Below, one piece after another: positions 1-9,237 of a stretch of 64,000 bases of DNA (positions within the stretch are counted from its first letter, which is position 1; every line of letters begins with the position of its first letter). Both the position numbers and the translations under genes were made by a program. The notes under the pieces were generated by a model. It was not told where the DNA came from. It was given only the letters and a program-made list of their open reading frames with translations, and did no database searches. The stretch comes from Mycolicibacterium goodii (GTDB lineage Bacteria > Actinomycetota > Actinomycetes > Mycobacteriales > Mycobacteriaceae), in contig NZ_CP092364.2 of assembly GCF_022370755.2 (NCBI RefSeq), forward strand, positions 2,108,001-2,172,000, given 5' to 3'.

Positions 1-3000
1 GGACATCGCGCGGCCCGGGCGGGGTCGGGGGAGTGAGCAGCGTCGGAGTGGTGAACCCGTCCAGCACCTCGCACCAGGCCGCGTGTGCGGCCTTCTGATC
101 CTGGGCGGCCAGCCAGTCGATGTAGGTGCGGTACGACCCGGCAGGAGGTAGACGATGTTCGAAGTAGGCGCCGAACAGCTCTTCCAGCAGGACCGGAAGG
201 GACCAGCCGTCGATCACGATGTGATGGAAGGTCATCACGAACCGGTGCCGGTTGCCGGCGGTGCGGATGAGCGCCGCACGGAACGTCGGCCGCGCGGACA
301 GGTCGCACACCGCGGCCCGCTCCGCCGCGCACACCTTTTCGATTTCCGCTTCGGGGGGCCGGTCGTCCTCGCGCAGGTCCATGTATCGCCAAGCCATGAC
401 CGGGTGGGCCGGTATCACCTGCACCGGGGTGCCGAACTGTCCGCAGAAACGCGCGACGAGGTTGGGATGACGCCGCAGCACGGTGTCGAGTGCGTCGTAC
501 AGCCGGTCGGCGTCGAGCACGCCGGTGACGGTGATGTCGAGCTGCATCGAGTACACGTCGGTCGGCGCATCACCCGGCCCGACCATGGAGTGGAAGAACA
601 GACCCTGCTGTAGCGGGGTGAGCGGCAGGATGTCGACGATACGGTGCTGCTCGGCGAGCTCGTCGATCTGCTGCTGGGTGAGTCGTGCGGGTGCGATATC
701 GGACGGAGAGAGCCCGCCGCCTCCCCGCCGCACGTGCGCACAGATGCCGCGCAGGGCGTCGAACCACAACTCGCTCAACCGTTTCACCTGCGCTTCGTCC
801 ACGCTGGACGGCGCCCAGGTCCACGCTGCCCGCAGTGCCGGTCCCGGCCGGTCGGCCTGCGGGCCGAATTCCATGGTGCCGGCGTTGAGTTCCACCGTGT
901 GCATCAACGGCATGGGGACCGCCGAGACCGCGTCGGCCAACCCCAACCCGTCGGGGGCTACCCGCCACAGTCCCTGTGACGGGTGGTCGGCACCGAGCCG
1001 TCCCAGATAGTTGAAGCCGATGGTGGGTTCCGGGCCGCGCAGATCCACCTCGGGGTTGAGGTAGCGCAGCATTCCGTAGGACGTCTCGTCGGGGAGGTTG
1101 CGCAGCTGCTCCTTGGCCGCCTTGATCACCGTGCCGAGTTCGGCCGCACCGTCGCGGACGAGGTCCCACGCAAGGACGCCCAGGGTGAGCGCGACGGGGT
1201 ACTTCGTGGTGAACCAGCCCACGGTGCGGGAAAGGTCGAGGTCCTCCCCGATGCGCTCGCCGAGCTGTTCGGCCCGTCCGTGGCCCTCGACATCGATCGC
1301 GAGCGGGGCCCCGCCGTTGCGGAGAAACTCGTTCCACGCCAATGCGTATGCGATGAGCATGATGTCGCCGACCCCGGCGTGAAACGCATTGGGCACCTCA
1401 CCGAGCAGCTGACGGGTGGTCTCGGTGTCCAGTGAGATCGTCAGGTGCCCGGCACACGCGTAGGTGTCCACCGCCGGTTTCACCGCCGGCATCCCGCGCG
1501 GGGTGGCAAGCACCCGCTGCCAGGCGTCCGCGTGGGCGACGACGTCCGGAGTGCACGCTTGTGCCTGCAACAGTGCGGACCAGCGGGCGAACGACGTCCC
1601 CTCGGAGGGGAGCACCACCGGTCGATCGGAGCGACGTTGGCCCCACGCGATGTTGCAGTCCTCCACCAGGATCCGCCATGACACCCCGTCCACCGCGAGA
1701 TGATGGATCACCAGGGCCAACTGGCGGGTGCGGGGCGCCCACAACGCCGAAAGCATGCGGCCGGCAGCCGGATCGAGCCGCGAACGTGCCGCGGAGAGCG
1801 CCTCTGCGGACAAGGTGTCGACCGTCCGGACGCAATCGGCTGCGCGCACGGCGCCGGGCTCCAGCACCGGCAGCGATGGACCGTCGCCGGGCACCTGGAG
1901 CCGCAAGGTGGGGTGGTGATCCAACAGCGCCTGGACCACGCCCACCACGTCGGTGATCTGGGGACCGGCCGCATCCTCGGGAGCCTGTAACACCAGCGTC
2001 TGGTTGAACTGATCGACCGGACCGTCCACGGTTCGCAGCCAGTGCATGATCGGGGTGGGCGTCACCGGGGCAGTGCCGTCGTCGGTGTCGTCGTGCCCGC
2101 CGGCGACCGTCGCGACGGCCGCCAACCGGGCCACGGTCTGCTCGACGAACACGTCGCGTGGCCTGATCCGGATGCCCCGCATGCGTGCCTGGGCGACGGC
2201 CTGCATCGACAGGATGCTGTCACCACCCAGGGCGAAGAACGAATCGTCGACACCGACTTGCTCGACGCCGAGAACGTGGGCGTAGATCTCGACCAGGATC
2301 CTCTCGGTATCGGTGGTCGGTGCCCGGAAAGCACCTGCGTCGCCCCGGTATTCCGGTGCGGGCAACGCGCGTTTGTCGAGTTTCCCGTTGACGGTCAACG
2401 GGAAGGAATCGAGGACCACGATCGCGGCGGGAACCATGTACGCCGGGAGGCGCTCGGCCAGAGTGCGACGTGCCGCGGCCGGGTCGAGCATGCCGGTGAC
2501 GTAACCGACCAGCCGCTTGTCACCAGGTCGGTCCTCGCGCGCGATCACGACGGCCTGATCCACACCGTCGAGGCGGGACAGCGCGGACTGGATCTCGCCC
2601 AACTCGATGCGGTACCCGCGGATCTTCACCTGCTCGTCGCTGCGACCCAGGTACACCAGCTGACCGTCGCCGTCCCACCGCACGAGATCGCCCGTGCGGT
2701 ACATCCGCTGCCCTGGCGGCCCGAAAGGGCAGGCCACGAACCGCGACGCGGTCAAGCCGGAGCGGCGGGCGTATCCGACGGCGACTCCCGCACCGGCGAG
2801 GTACAACTCGCCGACCACACCATCGGCGACCGGTCTCAGGAATCGGTCGAGGACGAACGTCGCAGCATGGGGGACCGGCCGTCCGATCGGCACCGCCTCG
2901 GCGTCCGGCGACAGCGGTGCGCTGATCGCGGCGTAGACCGTGGCCTCGGTCGGGCCGTAGGCGTTGAGCATCACGCGCCCGGGAGCCCAACGCTGCACAA

Positions 3001-3922
3001 GATCTGCCGGGCAGGCCTCGCCGGCCACGACCAGCGCGGTCGCATCCAGACCTTCCCGCGGGAGCATTCCCGCGGCCGACGGGGTCTGGCACAGGACGGT
3101 GACCCGCTCGCGGACCAGCAGGGCGTTGAGGTCATGCGGCGAACTCGCCACCGCTTCGGGCACCACCACGAGCCGCCCACCGTGCAGCAGGGCGCCCCAC
3201 ATCTCCCACACCGAGACGTCGAACACCAGGGAGTGCCACTGTGACCACACCTGTCCGGGGCCGGCAGGCAGCGCCGGATGGAGACAGCTCACCAACTGGG
3301 TGACGTTGCGATGGGTCACCGCCACGGCCTTGGGCACGCCGGTGGTGCCGGACGTGTACGTCAGATACGCGAGATCGTCAGCCGCGGGCGACCGGAGACC
3401 AGCGAACTCATCGATCCGCTTGAGGTCGGGGCTGTCGATGTCGAGCACCGTGCGGCCGGTCGGGTCCAGGCGTGCGCGATGCGCTCCCGAGGTCACCACA
3501 GCCACGGGATCGGCGTCGGACACCATGAACCGCAGCCGCTCATCCGGATGAGCCGGATCCATCGGCAGGTACGCAGCTCCCGATTTGAGCACCGCGAGGA
3601 TCGCGATGACCGCTTCGGCCGAGCGTGACAGCAACAGCCCGACACATCTGCCCGGCCCGGACCCGTTGCCGGTCAGGCACTTCGCCAGGCGTTCGGCGGC
3701 GTCGTCGAGTTGGCGGTAGGTATAGGTGCGCGCGCCGCACACGAGTGCGACCGCGTCCGGCGTTCTGGAGACCTGAGCGGTGAACAGGTCCGGGATGGTG
3801 GTGTGCGGTGGCCCCGGATCGGCCAGCGCCGATCGGTTACCCCAGTCATCGAGTTTGTCGTATTCGTCGTCGTCGAGCAGATCTATGGTCAACAACCGTC
3901 GTGTCGGGTCACCACCACCCAT
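1..3922 (-). CDS. Non-ribosomal peptide synthetase, A-T-E-C, 3' end outside window
   Basis: The 1307 codons inside the window stay open to the edge. The adenylation domain (about residues 45-520) shows [10 protein letters not shown] near residue 186 and [13 protein letters not shown] near 430. The carrier domain has LGGDSIL with the phosphopantetheine Ser at 569. Next comes an epimerisation domain with HHLAVDG (His740/741), and then, from about 1095, a condensation domain with HHIVIDG (His1233/1234). This is a GrsA-like initiation unit that activates one residue, makes the D-form and hands it on. A hand alignment to GrsA gives a specificity code near D-V-W-C-V-A-A-V-Y-K; it shares D, W and the AA pair with Phe codes, but I cannot name the substrate. 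The ATG at 3922 has a GGGGTGAG element just upstream. The first residues, [12 protein letters not shown], are the usual C-to-A linker, although no upstream C domain remains. Product unknown. Confidence 0.93.
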   Translation of the reverse strand, partial: MGGGDPTRRLLTIDLLDDDEYDKLDDWGNRSALADPGPPHTTIPDLFTAQVSRTPDAVALVCGARTYTYRQLDDAAERLAKCLTGNGSGPGRCVGLLLSRSAEAVIAILAVLKSGAAYLPMDPAHPDERLRFMVSDADPVAVVTSGAHRARLDPTGRTVLDIDSPDLKRIDEFAGLRSPAADDLAYLTYTSGTTGVPKAVAVTHRNVTQLVSCLHPALPAGPGQVWSQWHSLVFDVSVWEMWGALLHGGRLVVVPEAVASSPHDLNALLVRERVTVLCQTPSAAGMLPREGLDATALVVAGEACPADLVQRWAPGRVMLNAYGPTEATVYAAISAPLSPDAEAVPIGRPVPHAATFVLDRFLRPVADGVVGELYLAGAGVAVGYARRSGLTASRFVACPFGPPGQRMYRTGDLVRWDGDGQLVYLGRSDEQVKIRGYRIELGEIQSALSRLDGVDQAVVIAREDRPGDKRLVGYVTGMLDPAAARRTLAERLPAYMVPAAIVVLDSFPLTVNGKLDKRALPAPEYRGDAGAFRAPTTDTERILVEIYAHVLGVEQVGVDDSFFALGGDSILSMQAVAQARMRGIRIRPRDVFVEQTVARLAAVATVAGGHDDTDDGTAPVTPTPIMHWLRTVDGPVDQFNQTLVLQAPEDAAGPQITDVVGVVQALLDHHPTLRLQVPGDGPSLPVLEPGAVRAADCVRTVDTLSAEALSAARSRLDPAAGRMLSALWAPRTRQLALVIHHLAVDGVSWRILVEDCNIAWGQRRSDRPVVLPSEGTSFARWSALLQAQACTPDVVAHADAWQRVLATPRGMPAVKPAVDTYACAGHLTISLDTETTRQLLGEVPNAFHAGVGDIMLIAYALAWNEFLRNGGAPLAIDVEGHGRAEQLGERIGEDLDLSRTVGWFTTKYPVALTLGVLAWDLVRDGAAELGTVIKAAKEQLRNLPDETSYGMLRYLNPEVDLRGPEPTIGFNYLGRLGADHPSQGLWRVAPDGLGLADAVSAVPMPLMHTVELNAGTMEFGPQADRPGPALRAAWTWAPSSVDEAQVKRLSELWFDALRGICAHVRRGGGGLSPSDIAPARLTQQQIDELAEQHRIVDILPLTPLQQGLFFHSMVGPGDAPTDVYSMQLDITVTGVLDADRLYDALDTVLRRHPNLVARFCGQFGTPVQVIPAHPVMAWRYMDLREDDRPPEAEIEKVCAAERAAVCDLSARPTFRAALIRTAGNRHRFVMTFHHIVIDGWSLPVLLEELFGAYFEHRLPPAGSYRTYIDWLAAQDQKAAHAAWCEVLDGFTTPTLLTPPTPPGPRDV

Positions 3923-4301
3923 GAACTCACCCCAGATCGTGGTTATGGCGTCCAGAACCGCTTCGAAGCGCTCCCCCTCGGATGCGGCAAAATGGGTCGC
4001 CGTCGAGCTCTTCAGCTCGACAGGCCCGTCTCGAATGAGAGTAGCTGCCGATTCCGCCCGTTATTGGCGTTCCGGCAAATTAGTGGGTTCGGAAACTGTG
4101 GTCTGGTTGCCGGCGGGAGCCGGATCGATGCGTGCGCCACGCAGCGGCCAGGCTGATCATCCCAGTTCAGGACCCTTGGTCTACGCCATGGCGGGGGTGG
4201 CCGCGGTCGACCGGCCTGCGATGGTGAAGTTGCCTAATATTTGCGAGAGAAATTGCATTCAATGAACTCGGACCTCGAATGCCAACGGTGACCGGAATTG
4301 G
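3923..4301. other. Intergenic region upstream of the NRPS
   Basis: There is no convincing gene here. The NRPS frame stays open upstream of its ATG back to a TAA at 4061-4063, but it holds no ATG, GTG or TTG. Its last codons ([10 protein letters not shown]) resemble the C-terminal end of a condensation domain. The stretch 4230-4310 is AT-rich for this genome and is the likely promoter area for the minus-strand NRPS. Confidence 0.5.
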
Positions 4302-4961
4302 TCAATTCTTCACGGTCTTTGACGTCAGGAAATACATTTCTTTTCCGGTCGGGTATCCACCACCATTGGTGGCAATGTGCACGTGATCGAAATGGTTGGC
4401 GGTTTCGTTGCCGTAATCGGCGGTCCAACTCGGTGCGCCGATGCCGGGATAGAAACCCTGCCGCCAGATCACGTGCAGAACACCCCAGCGTTCGGCGTTG
4501 GCCAACGCGAACCCGGCGATCTGGTTGCCCAGTTGGATGCCCTTCTCGGACTGGTGGTCGGGGATCATCACGTCGATCGCCAACCCGTTGGGGTGCCATT
4601 TCAGCGGATCCTGGCGATGGCCGCCGATGGTCTTGATCTCGGGGAACATCACGCTGATGGCACGTGCCGTCCAGACCGTGTTGACCTGTAGCCCGGCCTC
4701 GGGCGCGACGCCCGGTGGCAGCGAGAACTGGAAATCGCGCGCGGCCACGGGTGCGCTGGCGGCCAGCAACTCGGCGGGGGCGGCAGCGGGGACCCCCGCA
4801 GCAGGCGGCTGGTCCGGCTGCGAGGCTGCCGGGGTATCCGCGCAGCACGACGTTTCGCCGCCCTGGGCGTGGAACATTGCGGCCGCGACGATGATCGAGG
4901 CCCCGAACGCCAACCACCGACCACGGCCATCCGCCAACCGGTTACCACCCACGGCCAGCAA
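4302..4961 (-). CDS. Exported M15/VldE-like metal-site protein
   Basis: 219 residues. A hydrophobic segment at about 18-31 looks like a signal sequence or membrane anchor. It is followed by a Pro/Ala-rich linker (about 40-75) and a C-terminal domain with WHPNGLAIDV (His123, Asp130) and NHFDHVHIA (His190, His193, His195). That spacing of His, Asp and HxH resembles the ARB_07466/VldE C-terminal domain and M15-type zinc peptidases, so a cell-wall role is possible but inferred. The long reading begins with TTG at 4961; GTG at 4952 is an alternative, and neither has a clear ribosome-binding site. The gene lies upstream of, and in the same direction as, the NRPS, with 379 bases between them, so cotranscription is uncertain. 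Confidence 0.75.
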   Translation of the reverse strand: MLAVGGNRLADGRGRWLAFGASIIVAAAMFHAQGGETSCCADTPAASQPDQPPAAGVPAAAPAELLAASAPVAARDFQFSLPPGVAPEAGLQVNTVWTARAISVMFPEIKTIGGHRQDPLKWHPNGLAIDVMIPDHQSEKGIQLGNQIAGFALANAERWGVLHVIWRQGFYPGIGAPSWTADYGNETANHFDHVHIATNGGGYPTGKEMYFLTSKTVKN

Positions 4962-5053
4962 TCTACTGTGGCAGCGTTCCGAAAGGGTGCTCTTCGCCTG
5001 TGTTCCCAGGGCGAACTTCGCCGGGGCTGCACCAGGGCCGTATCCGGGCTATC

Positions 5054-5500
5054 TCAACGGCAGCAGGTCGCGACCATCTCTATGTACGCGGCCGCGATGC
5101 CCGACATCCTGAACTCGGCTTCCAGATCGGTTCCCGGCGTCAGCCCGTCCGAGTGCAGGTCGAGCACGGCGGCGCGCCAGGCGCGCGGCACGGAGCGGCC
5201 CCTGGACATGACGAGGGCGGACCGGGCCTCGTCCGGCAACTCGCGCCACCACCTGTCTAGGCGCAGTCGCTCGTCTTCGAGCAGGTTGGCTTCCGCCGAG
5301 CGCAGTTGCCACAGGCGCGACTCCTGTGGCTTCTCGTCCCGGTAGCTGCGCACCGTGTGCGAGGCGATCGCGGCGGCCACGCCGTCGGGCAGATACCCAT
5401 GCGGATTGGCGAGCAGATCCGCCTGCATCCGGCGGTCGAGTCGGTAGAACCAGGCCAGCGGTGAGTGTTTGCTCGTCGGCCGGTATCGACGATGGTGCAT
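5054..5500 (-). CDS. Hypothetical protein, Arg-rich, 148 residues
   Basis: I do not recognise this family. The ATG at 5500 is chosen because GGAGG stands nine bases before it; a longer reading from 5605 has no such site and an unlikely Cys/Arg-rich start. The protein begins MHHRRYRPTSK, is rich in Arg, Trp and acidic residues (RLDRWWRELPDEARSAL), and has no signal peptide or membrane segment, so it is probably cytosolic and helical. It is divergent from the subtilase gene, with about 445 bases between the starts. Confidence 0.6.
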   Translation of the reverse strand: MHHRRYRPTSKHSPLAWFYRLDRRMQADLLANPHGYLPDGVAAAIASHTVRSYRDEKPQESRLWQLRSAEANLLEDERLRLDRWWRELPDEARSALVMSRGRSVPRAWRAAVLDLHSDGLTPGTDLEAEFRMSGIAAAYIEMVATCCR

Positions 5501-5946
5501 GTGGTGACGCCTCCAAACGCTGCCGGCAACGCGGCATGGATCGACGAGAACGCGCAGGCAACCGGTACGGAAGCAGGGATGCGGTGGAATTCCCGAGGGT
5601 GTCACCGATCCGGTGGTGGATCGGTGGAATGGGGTCCAGCCTACCTGATCGCTCGGATGTCCGATCTTTTCCGCCCGTGGTCACTGCTTCAGCAGCCGAC
5701 GCTCATCGAAAACTGCTGCGATGCCGCGGATCCCAATCGCTGTCCGCAGTCGCACCGACCAACCTGACGGTGGAATTCGTCTCGTAGCGCACGTCGACCC
5801 GCTGACATGGGACGGCCGGCTACTTGAATCCGCGTAGTGACCCAGACGGTACGAGGCGGGAAATGAAGTAGTGCGCTACCCGTGACCCCCGGTGGGCCCG
5901 GTGCGGATGCTGAATACGCACGATCGTCTGGCACAGGAGGTTTACG
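5501..5946. other. Divergent intergenic region before the protease/nuclease pair
   Basis: Short open frames exist on both strands, but none has a ribosome-binding site or a sensible protein composition. I read it as the regulatory region between 5054-5500 (minus) and 5947-7173 (plus). The only clear element is AGGAGG at 5935-5940, which sets the GTG start of the subtilase. Confidence 0.5.
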
Positions 5947-7173
5947 GTGACCGTTGTAATGCCAAGTGGCACAGTCAATCAGAAGACCATCATCCTGCGC
6001 ACACCGGGACGGCGGGTGACACGAGACCCGTTCGACGGGCCGGGATCGGCCCCGTTCGAGGCCGCGGAAGCCGCCGCCAACGCCCGTGTCGAGTTCGACG
6101 ACAAGCTGGACAGCAACGGTCTGCGCGCCGTTCTCGATGACCCCACGGTGCTCGCCTTCGCCCCGGCCATGCCGATGACGCTCATCGAACCCGTGGAGTC
6201 CTCGCAAGACGTCACCGAGGCCGGGGCGGCCACATGGGGTGTGGATGCGGTCGGCGCGACGAGTTCATCGTTCACCGGATCCGGCGTGACGGTCGCGGTA
6301 CTCGACACCGGTATCGACGTCTCGCACCCGGCGTTCGACGCCGTGGACCTGACGGCCAAGGACTTCACCGGATCCGGCAGCGCCGACGACACCCACGGAC
6401 ACGGCACACATTGCGCCGGAACAATATTCGGTCGTCAGGTGGACGGGATGCGGATCGGGGTCGCCACCGGGGTGACCAAGGCGCTGATCGGCAAGGTGCT
6501 CGGCGGGCCCGGCGGGGGCGGCAGCGACACGCTGTGTGAGGCGATCATGTGGGCAGCCGACAACGGCGCCAACGTCATCTCCATGTCACTGGGTATGGAC
6601 TTCCCGGGTTGGGTCAACACACTGGTCGACACGCGCAATCTCAGCATCCCGGTCGCCACCTCGATCGCCCTGGAACAGTACCGGGCGAACATCCGGTTGT
6701 TCGAGCAGTTGTCGAACCTGCTGGGCGCAAGGGCGGCCGTGGCCCAGACGGTCCTCGTCGCCGCCGCGTCGGGTAATGAGAGCGGCCGCAACGCCACACC
6801 TCCGTTCGTCATCAACGTGGCCCCGCCGGCCGCGTCGGCGGGCATCGTCTCCGTCGGTGCGCTGGGGCAGACGCCGGACGGCCTGCGGATCGCGCCGTTC
6901 TCGAACACCCGGGCAACCGTCGCGGCCCCCGGCGTCAAGGTGACGAGCGCGAAGGCCGGTGGTGGAACCACCGCGATGAGTGGCACCAGTATGGCCACAC
7001 CCCATGTGGCCGGTGTGGCCGCGCTGTGGGCCGAGAAGCTCGCGGCGCAGGGTTTGCTGAATCCGATTGTTCTGCAGGCCAGGCTGGTTGGTTCGGCCAC
7101 TCTCAACCCCCTGGTGTCGGGCACAGACCCGCTCGACGTGGGAGCGGGTTTGGTGCAGGCGCCGGCGGTGTGA
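5947..7173 (+). CDS. Subtilisin-like serine protease (S8) without signal peptide
   Basis: 408 residues. The catalytic triad is visible: Asp120 in VAVLDTGID, His152 in HGHGTHCAG and Ser348 in GTSMATPHVAG, with the oxyanion Asn277 in AAASGNE. About 100 residues precede the catalytic core and may act as an inhibitory I9-like prodomain. No Sec or Tat signal and no membrane anchor are present, unlike the mycosins (MycP) of type VII secretion, so a cytosolic role is likely. The GTG start has AGGAGG at 5935-5940. The next gene starts 26 bases after the stop with its own strong ribosome-binding site, so the two are probably cotranscribed. Its substrate is unknown; the adjacent protease-nuclease is the obvious candidate. 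Confidence 0.93.
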   Translation: MTVVMPSGTVNQKTIILRTPGRRVTRDPFDGPGSAPFEAAEAAANARVEFDDKLDSNGLRAVLDDPTVLAFAPAMPMTLIEPVESSQDVTEAGAATWGVDAVGATSSSFTGSGVTVAVLDTGIDVSHPAFDAVDLTAKDFTGSGSADDTHGHGTHCAGTIFGRQVDGMRIGVATGVTKALIGKVLGGPGGGGSDTLCEAIMWAADNGANVISMSLGMDFPGWVNTLVDTRNLSIPVATSIALEQYRANIRLFEQLSNLLGARAAVAQTVLVAAASGNESGRNATPPFVINVAPPAASAGIVSVGALGQTPDGLRIAPFSNTRATVAAPGVKVTSAKAGGGTTAMSGTSMATPHVAGVAALWAEKLAAQGLLNPIVLQARLVGSATLNPLVSGTDPLDVGAGLVQAPAV

Positions 7174-7199
7174 CACGTCCTCGAAGGCAGGAGGCAGCC

Positions 7200-9173
7200 A
7201 TGGGCGACGTACTCGAGAAGCTCCGTGGGCGAAATCGGCAGATCCAGCGCCGCGACAGCGTGCTGTCGGCCGAACTGGCGCGGGCACGTGATGCGGTCAC
7301 CGTCGACGTGGGCGCCGGTCCCATGATCTTGCCGAGCCGCGACGGTGATTCGATCGACATCGAAGAGGAGTCGATCATCATGCGCACAGGTCGCCCGGTA
7401 CTGGCGATTCTGCGCAACGAGACACAACTGCGGATCGATGACCCCGACAGTGAGGTGTGGACGAAGCGGCTGACAAAAGTCAAGGCGCACTTGATATCTG
7501 CGGCTGAAGCGGTCGGCCGCATCGAGGTCGACGGTCACAGCATGTCCTGGCTCGGCACCGGCTGGCTCATCGCGCCCGACGTCATCGTGACCAATCGGCA
7601 CGTGGCCGCCGAGTTCGGCAGGCAGGTCGGCACCGAATTCGTGTTCCGGCGTGGACTGGAAGGTGCGGACATGACCGCATCCATCGATTTCCTGGAAGAG
7701 ATCGATCGTCCCGACGAGTGGTCCTTCCGCCTCGAGCGCATCCTGCACATCGAGGATGCCGGTGGACCCGACATCGCTTTCTGCCGCGTGGCACGCACCG
7801 GCGGGGACCGGCTCCCGAACCCGATCATGGTGGCGCCCGTCACCGACGAGGCCGAACTGGTGGCCGTGATCGGTTACCCGGCCCGTGACAGTCGCATACC
7901 GGAGCAGCCGTTGATGGACCGCATCTACGGCGACGTCTACGACAAGAAACGCCTGGCGCCAGGCCAACTCACCGGATCGGCCCACGACGTGATCCGTCAC
8001 GATTGCTCGACGCTGGGCGGCAACTCCGGCTCGGTGGTGCTGTCACTGGACACCGGTGAGGCGGTCGGTCTGCATTACGCGGGCCGGTTCCTGCAGGCGA
8101 ACTTCGCGGTTCGCGGCTCGGTCGTCGCCCGGCGCCTGGAGCACGTGCTGCACGGCACGCCGGTCGCCGTTGCCGGCCCCCGCAACCCGGAAACGGCACG
8201 CCCCGCACAACTCACCTATGTGGTCCCCATCCGGATCACCGTGGAGGTGGACGGTATGCCGCAGCCCGACCAGGCCCCGCCCACGGACGACGCGATCGCG
8301 AACCACGGTGCCGGCGCGGACACCGATGAGGTCTTCACCGCGGCAGTGGCCGCCGACTACGCCGATCGGGAGGGCTATGCGGACAACTTCCTGGGCGACG
8401 GACCGGTGATACCACTGCCCGAGGCCGTCGGGGGCGCCGACGACGTACTGCAGTTCCCCGACAACGGGGGAACGAGCCACGTGCTGCGGTACGAGCACTT
8501 CTCGGTCGTGATGAGCCGCCGCCGCAGACTCTGCCGGTTCAGCGCGGTGAATATCGACGGCGCCACGTCGGTCTCCCGACGCCGGACGTCGTGGCGGACC
8601 GATCCACGCATTCCGGCGACGGCCCAGATCAGCAGGGAATGCTACGGCGACCCGCCGAAGTTCTCGCGCGGGCACATGACACGACGCGAAGACCCGGTCT
8701 GGGGCAGCGATCAGGCCGCGGAACGCGGCAACACCGACTCCATGCACGTCACCAACGCCGTGCCGCAGATGCAGCCCTTCAACGGTGGTGTGTGGCTGGA
8801 CCTGGAGAACTACGCGCTGCAGAACGCGCGCCGCGACGACATGCGGATCTCGGTGTTCACCGGACCGTTCCTGTTCGACGACGATCCGGTGATGTTCGAC
8901 GTCAAGGTGCCCGTGGAGTTTTGGAAGGTGATCGCGTTCATCCACGACGACACGGGCCGGTTGTGCGCCACGGGTTACACGATGTCGCAGCGCGACTTCC
9001 TCGGCGACGAGGAATTCGTGTTCGGTCAACACGAGACGACGCAGACCTCGATCGCCTCGATAGAACAGCGATCGGGGCTGTCCTTCGGCGAGTTGTCGGC
9101 GCACGACCCGCTCGACGAAATCGAACTCGCCACGCTGTCACTCACCGATGTGCGGCAGATCCGGTTCGTGTGA
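7200..9173 (+). CDS. Trypsin-like protease fused to DNA/RNA non-specific endonuclease
   Basis: 657 residues in two catalytic halves. Residues about 100-315 form a V8/trypsin-like serine protease: His134 in TNRHVAAE, Asp191 in GPDIAFCRV and Ser276 in GGNSGSVV. Residues about 425-620 match the NucA/EndA family: SRGHMTRREDPVWG with His492 as the general base, then Asn519, Asn528 and Glu536 in TNAVPQMQPFN...LDLE, the usual metal-binding region. A linker of about 100 acidic residues separates them. No signal peptide is visible. The ATG at 7200 follows AGGAGG (7189-7194); the frame extends upstream, but that part overlaps the subtilase. Such a fusion could be a nuclease held inactive until proteolysis; that is inference. 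Confidence 0.92.
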   Translation: MGDVLEKLRGRNRQIQRRDSVLSAELARARDAVTVDVGAGPMILPSRDGDSIDIEEESIIMRTGRPVLAILRNETQLRIDDPDSEVWTKRLTKVKAHLISAAEAVGRIEVDGHSMSWLGTGWLIAPDVIVTNRHVAAEFGRQVGTEFVFRRGLEGADMTASIDFLEEIDRPDEWSFRLERILHIEDAGGPDIAFCRVARTGGDRLPNPIMVAPVTDEAELVAVIGYPARDSRIPEQPLMDRIYGDVYDKKRLAPGQLTGSAHDVIRHDCSTLGGNSGSVVLSLDTGEAVGLHYAGRFLQANFAVRGSVVARRLEHVLHGTPVAVAGPRNPETARPAQLTYVVPIRITVEVDGMPQPDQAPPTDDAIANHGAGADTDEVFTAAVAADYADREGYADNFLGDGPVIPLPEAVGGADDVLQFPDNGGTSHVLRYEHFSVVMSRRRRLCRFSAVNIDGATSVSRRRTSWRTDPRIPATAQISRECYGDPPKFSRGHMTRREDPVWGSDQAAERGNTDSMHVTNAVPQMQPFNGGVWLDLENYALQNARRDDMRISVFTGPFLFDDDPVMFDVKVPVEFWKVIAFIHDDTGRLCATGYTMSQRDFLGDEEFVFGQHETTQTSIASIEQRSGLSFGELSAHDPLDEIELATLSLTDVRQIRFV

Positions 9174-9237
9174 CACCGGTTGACATCGAGTAGTACTACG
9201 CATCCGGGCAACCCGGGGCACCGGGGAGACTGGAGCC

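Noticed and set aside
2042..3244. Long plus-strand frame inside the NRPS
   Set aside because: Its residue pattern is the shadow of the NRPS adenylation domain on the opposite strand.
5465..5767. Small plus-strand frame in the 5501-5946 gap
   Set aside because: No start signal and no recognisable protein character.
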